A DNA stretch of 64,000 bases from Sphingorhabdus sp. YGSMI21 (GTDB lineage: Bacteria > Pseudomonadota > Alphaproteobacteria > Sphingomonadales > Sphingomonadaceae), in the NCBI RefSeq assembly GCF_002776575.1, contig NZ_CP022548.1, positions 1,999,001 to 2,063,000 on the forward strand, read 5' to 3'. The notes beneath the pieces are model-generated. The model worked only from the letters and a program-made list of their open reading frames with translations, was not told the DNA's origin and did not search any database. Both the position numbers and the translations under genes were made by a program. Position 1 is the first letter of the stretch, and every line of letters starts with the position of its first letter. This document shows positions 33,553-42,643 of this stretch, one piece after another.

Positions 33553-36500
33553 TTCGCCAGCATATCCTTCAGATAGCCGCCGGTATAGCTACCCTTGACC
33601 TTGGCGACGTCTTCCGGCGTGCCCTGCGCGACGATCTCGCCGCCGCGCACGCCGCCTTCGGGGCCGAGGTCGATGATATGGTCGGCGGTCTTGATGACAT
33701 CGAGATTATGCTCGATCACCACCACGCTATTGCCCTGTTCGACCAGCTGGTGAAGCACTTGCAGCAACTTGCGGACATCCTCGAAATGCAGACCTGTCGT
33801 CGGCTCGTCGAGAATATAGAGGGTCTGGCCGGTCGACCGTTTCGACAGTTCCTTGGCCAGCTTGACCCGCTGCGCCTCGCCGCCGGACAGAGTGGTCGCC
33901 TGCTGGCCGACTTTCACATAGCCCAGACCGACTTCGTAAAGCATGGCCATCTTGTCGCGGATCGGCGGCACCGCTTTGAAGAAGCTGACCGCGTCCTCGA
34001 CCGTCATGTCGAGAATATCGGCGATCGACTTGCCCTTGAACTTCACCTCCAGCGTTTCGCGATTATAGCGTTTGCCGCCGCATTCCTCGCAGGTGACATA
34101 GACGTCGGGCAGGAAGTGCATCTCGATCTTGATCAGCCCGTCACCGCGGCACACTTCGCAGCGGCCGCCCTTGACGTTGAAACTGAACCGGCCGGGCTTG
34201 TAGCCGCGGGCCTGCGCTTCGGGCAGTCCGGCAAACCAGTCGCGGATATTGGTGAAAGCGCCAGTATAGGTCGCGGGGTTCGAGCGCGGGGTGCGGCCAA
34301 TCGGCGACTGGTCGATATCGATAACCTTGTCGCAATATTGCAGACCGGTGATCTTCTCATGCGCGCCGGCAATCACCCGCGCGCCGTTGAGCGTCCGCGC
34401 CGCCGATGCGTAGAGCGTATCGATGGTCAGCGAGCTTTTGCCCGAGCCGCTCAGGCCGGTGATGCAGGTGAAGGTACCGAGCGGGATCGACGCGGTGACA
34501 TTCTGCAGATTATTGGCGGTGGCGCCGTGAACGGTCAGCTTCTTGCCATTGCCCTTGCGCCTTTTCTTCGGCACCTCGATTTCCCGCGTGCCGTTAAGAT
34601 AGGCTGCGGTCAGTGACTTCTTGGACTTCAGGATCTGCTTGAGCGTGCCCTCGGCGACGACCTCGCCGCCATGGACGCCAGCGCCGGGTCCCATGTCGAC
34701 GACCCAGTCTGCGGTCCGGATCGCATCTTCGTCATGTTCGACGACGATCACCGTGTTGCCGAGATCGCGCAGTCGCTTGAGCGTGGTCAGCAAGCGGTCA
34801 TTGTCGCGCTGGTGCAGGCCGATGCTCGGTTCGTCGAGCACATAGAGCACGCCCGATAGGCCCGAGCCGATCTGGCTGGCGAGACGAATGCGCTGGCTCT
34901 CGCCGCCGGACAATGTGCCACTGGTCCGGTCGAGATTGAGATAGTCCAGCCCGACATTGTTGAGGAAGCCGAGCCGCTCGATGATTTCCTTGAGGATCGG
35001 TTCGGCGATCTGGCTCTGCGTCTTGTTGAGTTGCGCGCCGAGGCCCTCAAAAAATGCCAGGGCATCACCGACGCTGCGCCGGGTCGAAATCGAGATGTCC
35101 TCGCCCGCGATCTTGACCGCCAGCGCTTCCGGCTTGAGCCGCGCGCCGTGGCAGGTTTCGCAAGGAGCTGCGGCCTGGAACTTGGCCAGCTCTTCCTGCA
35201 TCCAGGCGCTCTCGGTCTGCAGCATCCGTCGCTTGAGATTGCCGACGACGCCCTCGAACGGCTTCTTCACCTCATAGGATTTGCGCCCGTCCTGGAAGCG
35301 GAGGGTGACGGGCAGTCCCTGTGTGCCGTTGAGGATGACATCCTGATGATGTTCGCTCAGCTCGTTCCACGGCGTGTCGAGATCAAATTCGAAATGCCGC
35401 GCGAGGCTGCCCAGCACCTGCATATAATAAGGCGAGGGCGGGTTGGATTTCGCCCAGGGCACGACCGCGCCTTTCTTGATGCTCAGCGCCGGATTGGGCA
35501 CGATCAGCTGCGTATCGAAATGCAGTTTCTCGCCGAGGCCGTCGCAGGACGGGCAGGCGCCTTGCGGAGCGTTGAACGAGAACAGCCGCGGCGCGATTTC
35601 CTCTATGGTGAAACCGCTGACCGGGCAGGCGAAGCGTTCGGAAAAGACGATCCGGTTGGGCGGGAGGCCGGTGCCTTTCATGCTCCCCTCCCGCTTGCGG
35701 GAGGGGTCGGGGGTGGGGATATTCTGTGTGTCCGGCTGGCCCACCCCTGGCCCCTCCCGCTTGCGGGAGGGGGAGTCATCCGGTTCCGGTTTGAAAGTCG
35801 CGCTGGCTTCCGCGACACTTTCCGTTCGTGCTGAGCTTGTCGAAGCACGATTGGCAAGAGCCAAAGCCTCCTCAACCGTACCATCCGCAAGATCAACAAA
35901 CGCCAGCCCGTCCGCCAAACGCAGCGCGGTCTCGAAACTGTCGGCCAGCCTTTGTTCCATGCCTTCGCGCACGACCAGCCGGTCGACCACAACCTCGATG
36001 TCATGCTTGTATTTCTTGTCGAGCTTGGGCGTTTCCTCGATATCGTAAAATTCGCCGTCGACGCGGACGCGGGTGAAGCCGGCCTTCTGCCACTCGAGCA
36101 GTTCCTTGCGATATTCGCCCTTGCGGCCACGGACCACGGGTGCGAGCAGGAAGAAGCGGGTTTTCTCGGGCAAAGTCATTACCCGGTCGACCATCTGGGA
36201 TACGGTCTGCGCGGTGATCGGCAGGCCCGTTGCCGGCGAATAAGGCACGCCGGCGCGGGTCCAGAGCAGGCGCATATAGTCGTATATCTCGGTCACTGTC
36301 GCGACGGTCGAGCGCGGATTGCGCGAAGTAGTTTTCTGCTCGATCGAGATCGCCGGCGAAAGCCCCTCGATATGCTCGACATCGGGCTTCTGCATCATCT
36401 CGAGAAACTGCCGCGCGTAGGCGCTGAGGCTCTCGACATAGCGCCGCTGCCCCTCGGCATAGATGGTATCGAACGCGAGGCTCGACTTGCCGCTGCCGGA

Positions 36501-36602
36501 CAGGCCGGTGATCACGATCAGCTTCTCGCGCGGAAGCTCGATATCCACGCCCTTGAGATTATGCTCGCGGGCGCCTTTTACTTTGATGTGGGTCAGACTC
36601 AT
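33549..36602 (-). CDS. uvrA: Excinuclease ABC subunit A with repeat-derived insert
   Basis: Damage-recognition ATPase of nucleotide excision repair. Both ABC modules are complete: two [11 protein letters not shown]alker A motifs, two LSGGE signatures, and the C-terminal zinc finger CEVC...CEEC. The first zinc finger has CPVS instead of CPxC, which I recall as common in alphaproteobacteria. At 1017 residues it is longer than usual (about 950). The excess lies around residues 250-310, between the UvrB-binding domain and the first zinc finger, where the peptide (STSSARTES..., SPSRKREG..., DPSRKREGS) is translated from palindromic repeats. The frame stays open through all of them. An SOS box lies upstream. 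Confidence 0.95.
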   Translation of the reverse strand: MSLTHIKVKGAREHNLKGVDIELPREKLIVITGLSGSGKSSLAFDTIYAEGQRRYVESLSAYARQFLEMMQKPDVEHIEGLSPAISIEQKTTSRNPRSTVATVTEIYDYMRLLWTRAGVPYSPATGLPITAQTVSQMVDRVMTLPEKTRFFLLAPVVRGRKGEYRKELLEWQKAGFTRVRVDGEFYDIEETPKLDKKYKHDIEVVVDRLVVREGMEQRLADSFETALRLADGLAFVDLADGTVEEALALANRASTSSARTESVAEASATFKPEPDDSPSRKREGPGVGQPDTQNIPTPDPSRKREGSMKGTGLPPNRIVFSERFACPVSGFTIEEIAPRLFSFNAPQGACPSCDGLGEKLHFDTQLIVPNPALSIKKGAVVPWAKSNPPSPYYMQVLGSLARHFEFDLDTPWNELSEHHQDVILNGTQGLPVTLRFQDGRKSYEVKKPFEGVVGNLKRRMLQTESAWMQEELAKFQAAAPCETCHGARLKPEALAVKIAGEDISISTRRSVGDALAFFEGLGAQLNKTQSQIAEPILKEIIERLGFLNNVGLDYLNLDRTSGTLSGGESQRIRLASQIGSGLSGVLYVLDEPSIGLHQRDNDRLLTTLKRLRDLGNTVIVVEHDEDAIRTADWVVDMGPGAGVHGGEVVAEGTLKQILKSKKSLTAAYLNGTREIEVPKKRRKGNGKKLTVHGATANNLQNVTASIPLGTFTCITGLSGSGKSSLTIDTLYASAARTLNGARVIAGAHEKITGLQYCDKVIDIDQSPIGRTPRSNPATYTGAFTNIRDWFAGLPEAQARGYKPGRFSFNVKGGRCEVCRGDGLIKIEMHFLPDVYVTCEECGGKRYNRETLEVKFKGKSIADILDMTVEDAVSFFKAVPPIRDKMAMLYEVGLGYVKVGQQATTLSGGEAQRVKLAKELSKRSTGQTLYILDEPTTGLHFEDVRKLLQVLHQLVEQGNSVVVIEHNLDVIKTADHIIDLGPEGGVRGGEIVAQGTPEDVAKVKGSYTGGYLKDMLAK
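35684..35776. repeat. Pair of palindromic repeats inside uvrA
   Basis: Two copies of the hairpin CCCCTCCCGCTTGCGGGAGG stand at the ends of a 93-bp inverted structure, with GGGGTGGGG and CCCACCCC arms in between. On the uvrA strand each hairpin encodes PSRKREG. The element looks like an intergenic REP that landed in coding sequence without breaking the frame. Confidence 0.85.
35820..35849. repeat. Second repeat family inside uvrA
   Basis: TTCCGTTCGTGCTGAGCTTG followed by TCGAAGCACG is a copy of the CGTTCGTGCTGAGC-TTGTCGAAG family also found at 32806, 49117 and, in diverged form, 49939. On the uvrA strand it encodes STSSARTE. Confidence 0.8.
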
Positions 36603-36665
36603 GAGCGTGCTTTGCAGAAGATGCCGGAGAGAGTCCAGCGGGCCAAAAGAACAGGGTGGTCCGCG

Positions 36666-36695
36666 CTATATGTTCAATGTTTGTTCTGTTTTCAA
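36666..36695 (-). promoter_or_regulatory. uvrA promoter with LexA (SOS) box
   Basis: Reading the minus strand, TTGAAA (36690-36695) and ATATAG (36666-36671) are spaced 18 bp. That spacer contains GTTC-N7-GTTC on the plus strand (36672-36686), an exact match to the alphaproteobacterial LexA operator. LexA bound there would cover the promoter, so uvrA should be induced by DNA damage. The uvrA start is 64 bp downstream. Confidence 0.82.
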
Positions 36696-36778
36696 GGGGG
36701 AGTTTTTGGGGGAGCGTGATGGGGGTCACGCGATGCCGTCCTCAATTTGTTTCAAGAAACAATCGAAGGAGCCCTTTT

Positions 36779-37129
36779 ATGAACAACATTGAGATTCTGG
36801 TCGAACCAAAGAGCAAAAGTCATGTTGGATGGTTTGTGCATCTATTTTCCTGGAACAAACAGCGACGGGATTTAATTGCGCACCGCTTGAAATTGAAATC
36901 TCGAACAGGTGGTAAGTTCACTCTGTCGAGTGAAGCCAAGTTGCCAAATGGCACCTATGGCTTGCGACTTCACGTTATCGAGTCAGGCAACAAAGCATCG
37001 ATTACGGTCGTGGAAAAGCCGCCAATATCCTATCCGATGGGAGCGGCTTGGCCAATGACAGTCGAAGTGCCTGCACAATTCACTCAGGATAGCGACACTT
37101 GGTTCTTTGAGCATGGAGATGAAGCATGA
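36779..37129 (+). CDS. Hypothetical protein, first gene of an AT-rich pair
   Basis: A 116-residue protein starting at the ATG at 36779, with AAGGAG eight bases before it. There is no signal peptide or membrane helix. The alternating hydrophobic pattern (IEILVEPKSKSHVGWFVHLF..., GTYGLRLHVIESGNKASITVVE) suggests an all-beta fold. Codon use is AT-richer than the neighbours, a sign of transfer. It overlaps the next gene by 4 bp (ATGA). A GCGTGA-N6-TCACGC inverted repeat at 36714-36731 precedes it. I do not recognise the family. Confidence 0.7.
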   Translation: MNNIEILVEPKSKSHVGWFVHLFSWNKQRRDLIAHRLKLKSRTGGKFTLSSEAKLPNGTYGLRLHVIESGNKASITVVEKPPISYPMGAAWPMTVEVPAQFTQDSDTWFFEHGDEA

Positions 37130-38241
37130 GATTCGTCAATATTTTCAACACAGTCTCTGTTTTGCTCGCCACAGTTCCGATGATTTCGATCAGCCAAGAT
37201 GCTGATGCTCAAACTCTTCGTGGCCCATACGCGGTTGAGGAAGGGCCACCCGCACCAAGTGATAGATTTGATACAATTACAAGAGGAGTTTCGACTTCCA
37301 TCGACATTTCCGAGAAAGAAGCAAAAGCCAGTGCTTCAATCGGAGGGGTGCTAACAGCTGATCGTGACACAGGTGGTAGCGATCAAAAACAGGATGCTTT
37401 CTTCTGGAAGTTGGGTTTGGATGCACCGGTTGGCGGAACAACTGATTTGTTGGATCCGAAGCTCGATGTATTGGATAATCAAGTTTCGTTAACCGGCAGT
37501 TTAACCTGGAAAAGATTTTCCAGTTCGCTTTCTGATCTTACTGATCCGCGATTTCAGGCTTATGTTCGAGCAGCGATTGAAGCATGTGAAGAACAGAAGA
37601 AAAAAGACTGTGAAGCACATCGGCGTGTACCTGCCTCAGTGTTCGTGCAAGATCATCTACCAGAGGTGCACCGGCGATTGTCTTCTGCGATTTATGACCC
37701 GTTTTATGCAGTCAGCGTTAAAGGAAGTGTTGGCGTCAAAGAATTTGATTACATTCTGCCCGGTGCCTTTACGGATGAAGATGACACCAAAATTTCATAT
37801 TCATTGGCCATCGCAGGCGTTATTTATCCATCAGACACGGTGAGTGCATGGAAGCTGGAAGCTGAATACGGCAACGCATTTGAAGCCGCTGAAGAAGGAA
37901 TTGTCTGTCGAACGGTCGTAACCGATCCAGCGGAGGACTGCAAAAGCGCCGCACCGTCGGGACCTACTTCAAAGGAGACACTTGTCGTTCGTGCTGAGTA
38001 TCGAAGGTTTTTCATGCTGTCAGATGTTAACAAAGGCATCGGGATCGCGCCAACAGGCAGTGTAGATTTTCTGTCTGGCGATTTCGGGTTGGAATTTCCT
38101 ATCTTCTACAAAGTGGGTTCAAAGTCTCCAGTATTGCCCGGGATAAAACTTGGGTACACCAAAGACGCCAGTAAACCAAATAACAAAGATGAAGATTTTA
38201 CCGTGGCCTTTTTTATAAAGACGAGCTTCAATCTAAATTGA
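37126..38241 (+). CDS. Hypothetical exported protein, probable outer-membrane barrel
   Basis: A 371-residue protein with a signal peptide (cleavage near residue 29, ADA-QT). It then has many alternating strands, such as DFGLEFPIFYKVG, GIKLGYTKD and DFTVAFFIKTSFNLN at the very end, which suggest a beta-barrel. A helical Cys-containing insertion lies around residues 150-185 (EACEEQKKKDCEAHRR). Two further cysteines (ICRTVV...EDCKS type, residues 264 and 275) could form a disulphide. Its composition is AT-rich like its partner. It is coupled to the upstream gene by ATGA. No family recognised. Confidence 0.72.
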   Translation: MRFVNIFNTVSVLLATVPMISISQDADAQTLRGPYAVEEGPPAPSDRFDTITRGVSTSIDISEKEAKASASIGGVLTADRDTGGSDQKQDAFFWKLGLDAPVGGTTDLLDPKLDVLDNQVSLTGSLTWKRFSSSLSDLTDPRFQAYVRAAIEACEEQKKKDCEAHRRVPASVFVQDHLPEVHRRLSSAIYDPFYAVSVKGSVGVKEFDYILPGAFTDEDDTKISYSLAIAGVIYPSDTVSAWKLEAEYGNAFEAAEEGIVCRTVVTDPAEDCKSAAPSGPTSKETLVVRAEYRRFFMLSDVNKGIGIAPTGSVDFLSGDFGLEFPIFYKVGSKSPVLPGIKLGYTKDASKPNNKDEDFTVAFFIKTSFNLN

Positions 38242-38255
38242 CTCGGATTATTGGG

Positions 38256-40286
38256 TCAGTGATTGCTTCGTACCCGCCCAAAAACCGCCCGATAACGCTC
38301 AAAAAAACCAACCATCTCCGGCGACCTTTTGCTTTTCATATCGCAAAAAAACTTCCGGTTCCAGCCCTTCGCCGTGCCAAGATGGATCATCGCGTAGACA
38401 TAGGCCAGCAACCCCGCCGAAAACGCGAACGCCGCGTCCATACCCGCCGCTGCCCATACGACTGCCGCCACCAACGGATAAGCCAGCACCGGGAAGCTGA
38501 TCGCCTTGCGGTAATTGAATATCGCCTTGCTCTCCCGCGTCGGCAGGCCGAATTTTCCGACCAGCGTCGAGGTGAAGGGCAGGCGGTTGTGAATGATCGC
38601 TGCCGGGATCTTGACCCACCAGGGCACGGGCGCCAGCAGGATAGTGGCGAGCGCCAGCAGCTCGAAAAACGGGTAGCGGATGACCAGCAACGCCAGCACC
38701 TTATAATCGTGATATTGTTTCGAGGTATGCTCGATCAGTTTGTCCACGCCATCGACTGCATATCGGCCCTTTTCGCGAAAGCGGAAAACATTATTGGGGA
38801 ACATATAATAGCGCATCAGGCCCTTCTTCCCGGGCATGTCGGCGCGGGCCGGGCGAATGTCGAGCAGCTTGGCGACCTCGTCGGTGAAGGTCCCGTACCA
38901 GACCAGATGATCGGTCTTTTTCTCCGGCCGCTTGGTATAATAAGTCGCGTTATAGTCGGCGATGCGCTGGTCGATATTGGTCCTGATACTGTCGCGAAAG
39001 TCCGGATCGGCGATCATCCGGTGAACCAGCAGGCACTGCATTTCGGTGATATTGTTGAGGCCGCCGGTAAAGGGGCGAGTGAAACCTATGGTGTAGATAT
39101 TCTGCAGCCCGGGTGACGTCACGCCCATGAACTGTTCGCGCGGCTTGTAGGCAAAGACTTCCACTCCGCTTTCGCCATGCGCCCGGATCTCCGGAACTGC
39201 GGGTATTTCCTGATCGCCGTCGATGAGCATATCGAAGCTTGCGCTTTCGCCGTCTTCGCTCAGCGTCATCGCCTCATGATCGATGGTTGTGGCCGCCTTG
39301 TCCCACAGTTTCACATGGCCATGCTCCAGAAAGAAGGGCAGATCGTTGATCAGATAGCCATCGGCGATCTTCTGTTCCAGCGTCTCCTCGCAATAGAGCT
39401 TGTAGACATCGATCGGCCAATATTTGATCGCGATATGGCCGTTTTCGACCGGCGCCTTTGCCTTGAAGAAATGGCGGATGTCCTTGTGCGGCCGGATGCT
39501 CTTGGGGTGGCGCACGCCAAGGCTGTTGCGGTCGAACAACTGGGCAAAGCGGTGATGGATCAGGCCGTGAATATAGCCGCCGTCGATGAAGGCGCGGTAG
39601 CTCCACTTGCTGATTTCGGAGAAATTGTGGCATTCCAGCTGGTCGAGCGGGACGAAACGCGGCCCGTCGTCGAAGGGCGAAAAGGTGGCGAACATCTTGT
39701 CGAGAATGATGAAGCCGTTGCTGACCAGATGCACTTTCGCGCCATAAGCGACCAGCTTGGCGATCAGCAGATTCGAACTGTCTCCGGTGGATGTGACCGC
39801 CACGCTCTTGCCGGCAAAGCTTTCGTCAACGGTGATCTGCTTCAGATTGGCGTTCATCTTCCGCCGGAAAGCGGTTGCGACGACGACATGTTTGGCGCGG
39901 AACTGCTCGCCGCTTTCCAGATGCACGATGCTATGGTCGGCATGATTGTCGATGCGGTCGACGAGACCGTGGTGGATGCGGTCGGCATAGCGCGCGGCAT
40001 ATTTCTTGTGGATCGCGTAGAATTCGCGGGCGGTTGGAAAGCCGTCGCTGAAATCCTCTCCCTGTTCCCTGAGCATCTCGACCAATTCGAACGAATAGAC
40101 GCTGCTCTGCAGCGAACTCACCAGATCGAAATCCAGCGCGTCGGCGGCTTCCAGCTGCTGCCAGATCGGCATCATCGGGGACACCATGAGCCAGCCGATA
40201 CCGCTCGCGTCCAGTTCGCGGATAAGCGGCATTGTCGAAAAACCACCGCCAACGATCAGGACGTCAATTTCCCGTAACTCTGTCAT
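38256..40286 (-). CDS. FAD/NAD(P)-dependent oxidoreductase with membrane tail
   Basis: A 676-residue protein starting at the ATG at 40286, which places the Rossmann motif IDVLIVGGGFSTM at the N-terminus; the frame is open further upstream but without support. A second nucleotide-binding segment is VAVTSTGDSSNLLIAKLVAYGAKV, and the middle resembles flavin-containing monooxygenases. After about residue 560, three or four hydrophobic helices follow (FELLALATILLAPVPWW..., AYPLVAAVVWAAAG...). These are unusual for this fold and suggest membrane attachment. The substrate is unknown. It is convergent with the AT-rich pair. Confidence 0.75.
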   Translation of the reverse strand: MTELREIDVLIVGGGFSTMPLIRELDASGIGWLMVSPMMPIWQQLEAADALDFDLVSSLQSSVYSFELVEMLREQGEDFSDGFPTAREFYAIHKKYAARYADRIHHGLVDRIDNHADHSIVHLESGEQFRAKHVVVATAFRRKMNANLKQITVDESFAGKSVAVTSTGDSSNLLIAKLVAYGAKVHLVSNGFIILDKMFATFSPFDDGPRFVPLDQLECHNFSEISKWSYRAFIDGGYIHGLIHHRFAQLFDRNSLGVRHPKSIRPHKDIRHFFKAKAPVENGHIAIKYWPIDVYKLYCEETLEQKIADGYLINDLPFFLEHGHVKLWDKAATTIDHEAMTLSEDGESASFDMLIDGDQEIPAVPEIRAHGESGVEVFAYKPREQFMGVTSPGLQNIYTIGFTRPFTGGLNNITEMQCLLVHRMIADPDFRDSIRTNIDQRIADYNATYYTKRPEKKTDHLVWYGTFTDEVAKLLDIRPARADMPGKKGLMRYYMFPNNVFRFREKGRYAVDGVDKLIEHTSKQYHDYKVLALLVIRYPFFELLALATILLAPVPWWVKIPAAIIHNRLPFTSTLVGKFGLPTRESKAIFNYRKAISFPVLAYPLVAAVVWAAAGMDAAFAFSAGLLAYVYAMIHLGTAKGWNRKFFCDMKSKRSPEMVGFFERYRAVFGRVRSNH

Positions 40287-40738
40287 ATTGCCCCCGTCAG
40301 CGATCCGCCATTGTCGCTTTGGTAACCGCTTGGCGGTGGAAAACCAACGGTCTTTTGCGAGCAAATATCCGGGGGCGGTATCGGCCGGACCGGACAAGTG
40401 CACAGAATGCAACAGAATTGCCTTTTCATCGACTGGCAATTGCCGTTGGTCGAACGGAAAACGGGGTGGCACAGCAATATGGTATCCGGCCCGTAGCTGG
40501 GTGAAGGTCCTGAATAGCAAGATAAGCTATCGGGTCGCATCTGAGCTCAATCGGGGGGATGGTGTCAGGATGCGGATCAGCAAATGCGCGTCCGGGATAT
40601 ATTGCCTACCGCATGGGCAAGCTCCTATTCCCGGCCGAGTAGGCCTTGCGTCCGCCCCCTATTGGGCGCGGCCATTGCGACGCTCCTGATGCCATCCTCT
40701 TTGATTAAGCCGGGGCAGAACTAGCCCCGAACGGCCGA
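40287..40738. other. Intergenic region, nothing identified
   Basis: A 452-bp gap upstream of the oxidoreductase and downstream of gmk. A small CGGGGC-N7-GCCCCG inverted repeat at about 40708-40726 follows the gmk stop but lacks a T-tract in either direction. I see no convincing gene, and open frames here lack ribosome-binding sites. Confidence 0.5.
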
Positions 40739-41407
40739 TCACTCGGCCATCAGATCCCGGACAAAGCCGATCAGACCGGTTTGCCGCGCCCGTCGCATGC
40801 GCTCGGTAGCGAGAATCTGCTTCACCTTGGTGAAACAGGCATCAAGATCGTCGTTGATCAGGACATAGTCATAGCCGTCCCAATGGCTGATCTCGCTGGC
40901 CGCGCGCTGCATCCGGCTTTCGATGATCTCCGGGGCGTCGGTGTTGCGGCTTTCCAGACGGTTGCGCAATTCCCCGAGCGAGGGTGGCAGAATGAAGACC
41001 CGTACCACATCCTGACCGGCGCGCTGATAGAGCTGCTGTGTGCCCTGCCAGTCGATGTCGAACAGGACATCCTGTCCGGCTTCCAGACTCTGGTTCACCG
41101 GTACCGATGGCGTCCCGTAGCGGTTACCGAAGACCGTGGCATATTCCAGGAAACTCTGGTCCGCGACCATTTCCTCGAACTGGTCGCCGCTGACGAAATA
41201 ATAATCCTTGCCATGTTCCTCACCGGGCCGTTTCGGCCGGGTCGTCACGGATACCGACATGGCGATTTCGTCGTCGGCTTCCAGCAGCATTTTGGCCAGC
41301 GTCGATTTGCCCGCGCCCGAAGGCGATGACAGCACGAAGAGCAGCCCTCTGCGGTTCAGCTCGCGGTGATCATTGTCGATATTCTGGGAAGCAATATTGT
41401 CGGCCAT
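40739..41407 (-). CDS. gmk: Guanylate kinase
   Basis: Phosphorylates GMP to GDP. The P-loop is LSSPSGAGKSTLAKML, with the GMP-binding residues in VSVTTRPKRPGEEHGKDYYFVS and DIDWQGTQQL. The C-terminal YVLINDDLDACFTKV block is conserved. The frame opens at 41485, but the ATG at 41407 gives a 222-residue protein with a short N-terminal extension before the core and fits the family better. It stands alone on this strand and is divergent from the AI-2E family gene. Confidence 0.94.
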   Translation of the reverse strand: MADNIASQNIDNDHRELNRRGLLFVLSSPSGAGKSTLAKMLLEADDEIAMSVSVTTRPKRPGEEHGKDYYFVSGDQFEEMVADQSFLEYATVFGNRYGTPSVPVNQSLEAGQDVLFDIDWQGTQQLYQRAGQDVVRVFILPPSLGELRNRLESRNTDAPEIIESRMQRAASEISHWDGYDYVLINDDLDACFTKVKQILATERMRRARQTGLIGFVRDLMAE

Positions 41408-41524
41408 AGCGGCTATTGGCCGATAGGGGCGCATCGCGTCAAGATGCTTGTCCGCTAGTTTAATATCTGCCGGCAGCGCAATCATCCTGATGACAGTCCC
41501 GCAGATTACGGCTATCGCAACATC

Positions 41525-42643
41525 ATGATTCAGGGACGTATCAGCACCATATTCTATGCGATCGGTATCACGATCATGATCGGCTGGCTGTTTTACGTGG
41601 GTCAGGACATCATCCTGCCGATCGTGACCGCGATCATCCTGCTCCAGATTCTCTACGCCGCCAGCGCCACCGTTGCCCGGATACCCGGCCTCGGCCAGAC
41701 GCCCCTGTGGCTTCGCGCCACGCTCGCCCTGATCGCGGTTTTGGCCATGCTGTTCGCAATGACCCGGATGCTGGTCGCCAGCCTGCAGAATCTGGTGCCC
41801 TCGCTGCCCGTCTATCAGCGCAATCTGGAAAATCTGTTCGCCGCGTGGTTCCCGATGCCGGCGGACGAGAGCATCGGACGCCCCGAGGTGTCCGAGCTGA
41901 TGGCATCGCCCTCGGCGATCTTCGACCGGGGCACTGAAGCGGTCGCCAAGGCGATCAGCGAATTTGCGACGCGATTCTTTACCGAGATCGATATCGCCGC
42001 GCTGGCCCAGTCGGTCCTGTCCTCGCTGACCAGCTTCGGCGGATTTGTCTTCATCACGATATTATACGCCTCCTTCCTGCTCAGCGAGATTACCGGATTT
42101 CCCGAAAAGGTGCGGCGGGCCTTCGGTTCGGACAGCGATTCCACCGACACGCTGAACATGATCACCCGGATCAACCATGATATCGGCAGCTATCTGGCGA
42201 CCAAGACGCTGATCAATATCATCCTCGGCGTCGTCTGCTGGGTGATATTGCTGATATTGGGCGTGGAATATGCCGCATTGTGGGCGATCATCATCGGATT
42301 GCTCAACTATATTCCCTATATCGGCTCTTTCGTCGGCGTGGCTTTTCCGGCCCTGTTCGCCGTGGCCCAGTTCGGCACGCTGACCGTTCCCCTGATCGCC
42401 ACCGGCCTGATGACCACGGCCCAGGTGATTATCGGTAATGTCGTGGAGCCGAAAATGCTCAGCAAATCGGTAAACCTCAGCCCGATGGTGGTGCTGGTTT
42501 CGCTGGCCATCTGGAGCAGCCTGTGGGGTATTCCCGGCGCCATCCTGGCGGTGCCGTTCACCACGATATTGATGATCGTGCTGGCGCGCCGGCCCGGCAC
42601 TCGCCCGATCGCGGCGCTGCTCTCGAGCGACGGCAATATCTAG
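41525..42643 (+). CDS. AI-2E family transporter (TqsA/PerM-like)
   Basis: A 372-residue membrane protein with about eight helices: a hydrophobic pair near the start, a soluble segment (about 95-165) and a second helical half. The family signature is WAIIIGLLNYIPYIGSFVG...FAVAQFG, followed by NVVEPKMLSKSVNLSPMVVLVSLAIWSSLWGIPGAILAVP. Members export AI-2, other small molecules or sodium/protons. The substrate here is unassigned. Its stop overlaps the stop of the convergent MFS gene by 4 bp. Confidence 0.9.
   Translation: MIQGRISTIFYAIGITIMIGWLFYVGQDIILPIVTAIILLQILYAASATVARIPGLGQTPLWLRATLALIAVLAMLFAMTRMLVASLQNLVPSLPVYQRNLENLFAAWFPMPADESIGRPEVSELMASPSAIFDRGTEAVAKAISEFATRFFTEIDIAALAQSVLSSLTSFGGFVFITILYASFLLSEITGFPEKVRRAFGSDSDSTDTLNMITRINHDIGSYLATKTLINIILGVVCWVILLILGVEYAALWAIIIGLLNYIPYIGSFVGVAFPALFAVAQFGTLTVPLIATGLMTTAQVIIGNVVEPKMLSKSVNLSPMVVLVSLAIWSSLWGIPGAILAVPFTTILMIVLARRPGTRPIAALLSSDGNI

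Noticed and set aside
35684..35776. Short palindromes as a CRISPR array
   Set aside because: Only two copies, self-complementary, in coding sequence, without regular spacers or cas genes.
33549..36602. Loss of a cysteine in the first UvrA zinc finger (CPVS)
   Set aside because: I recall this as usual in alphaproteobacterial UvrA, and the second zinc finger is intact, so it is not a defect.
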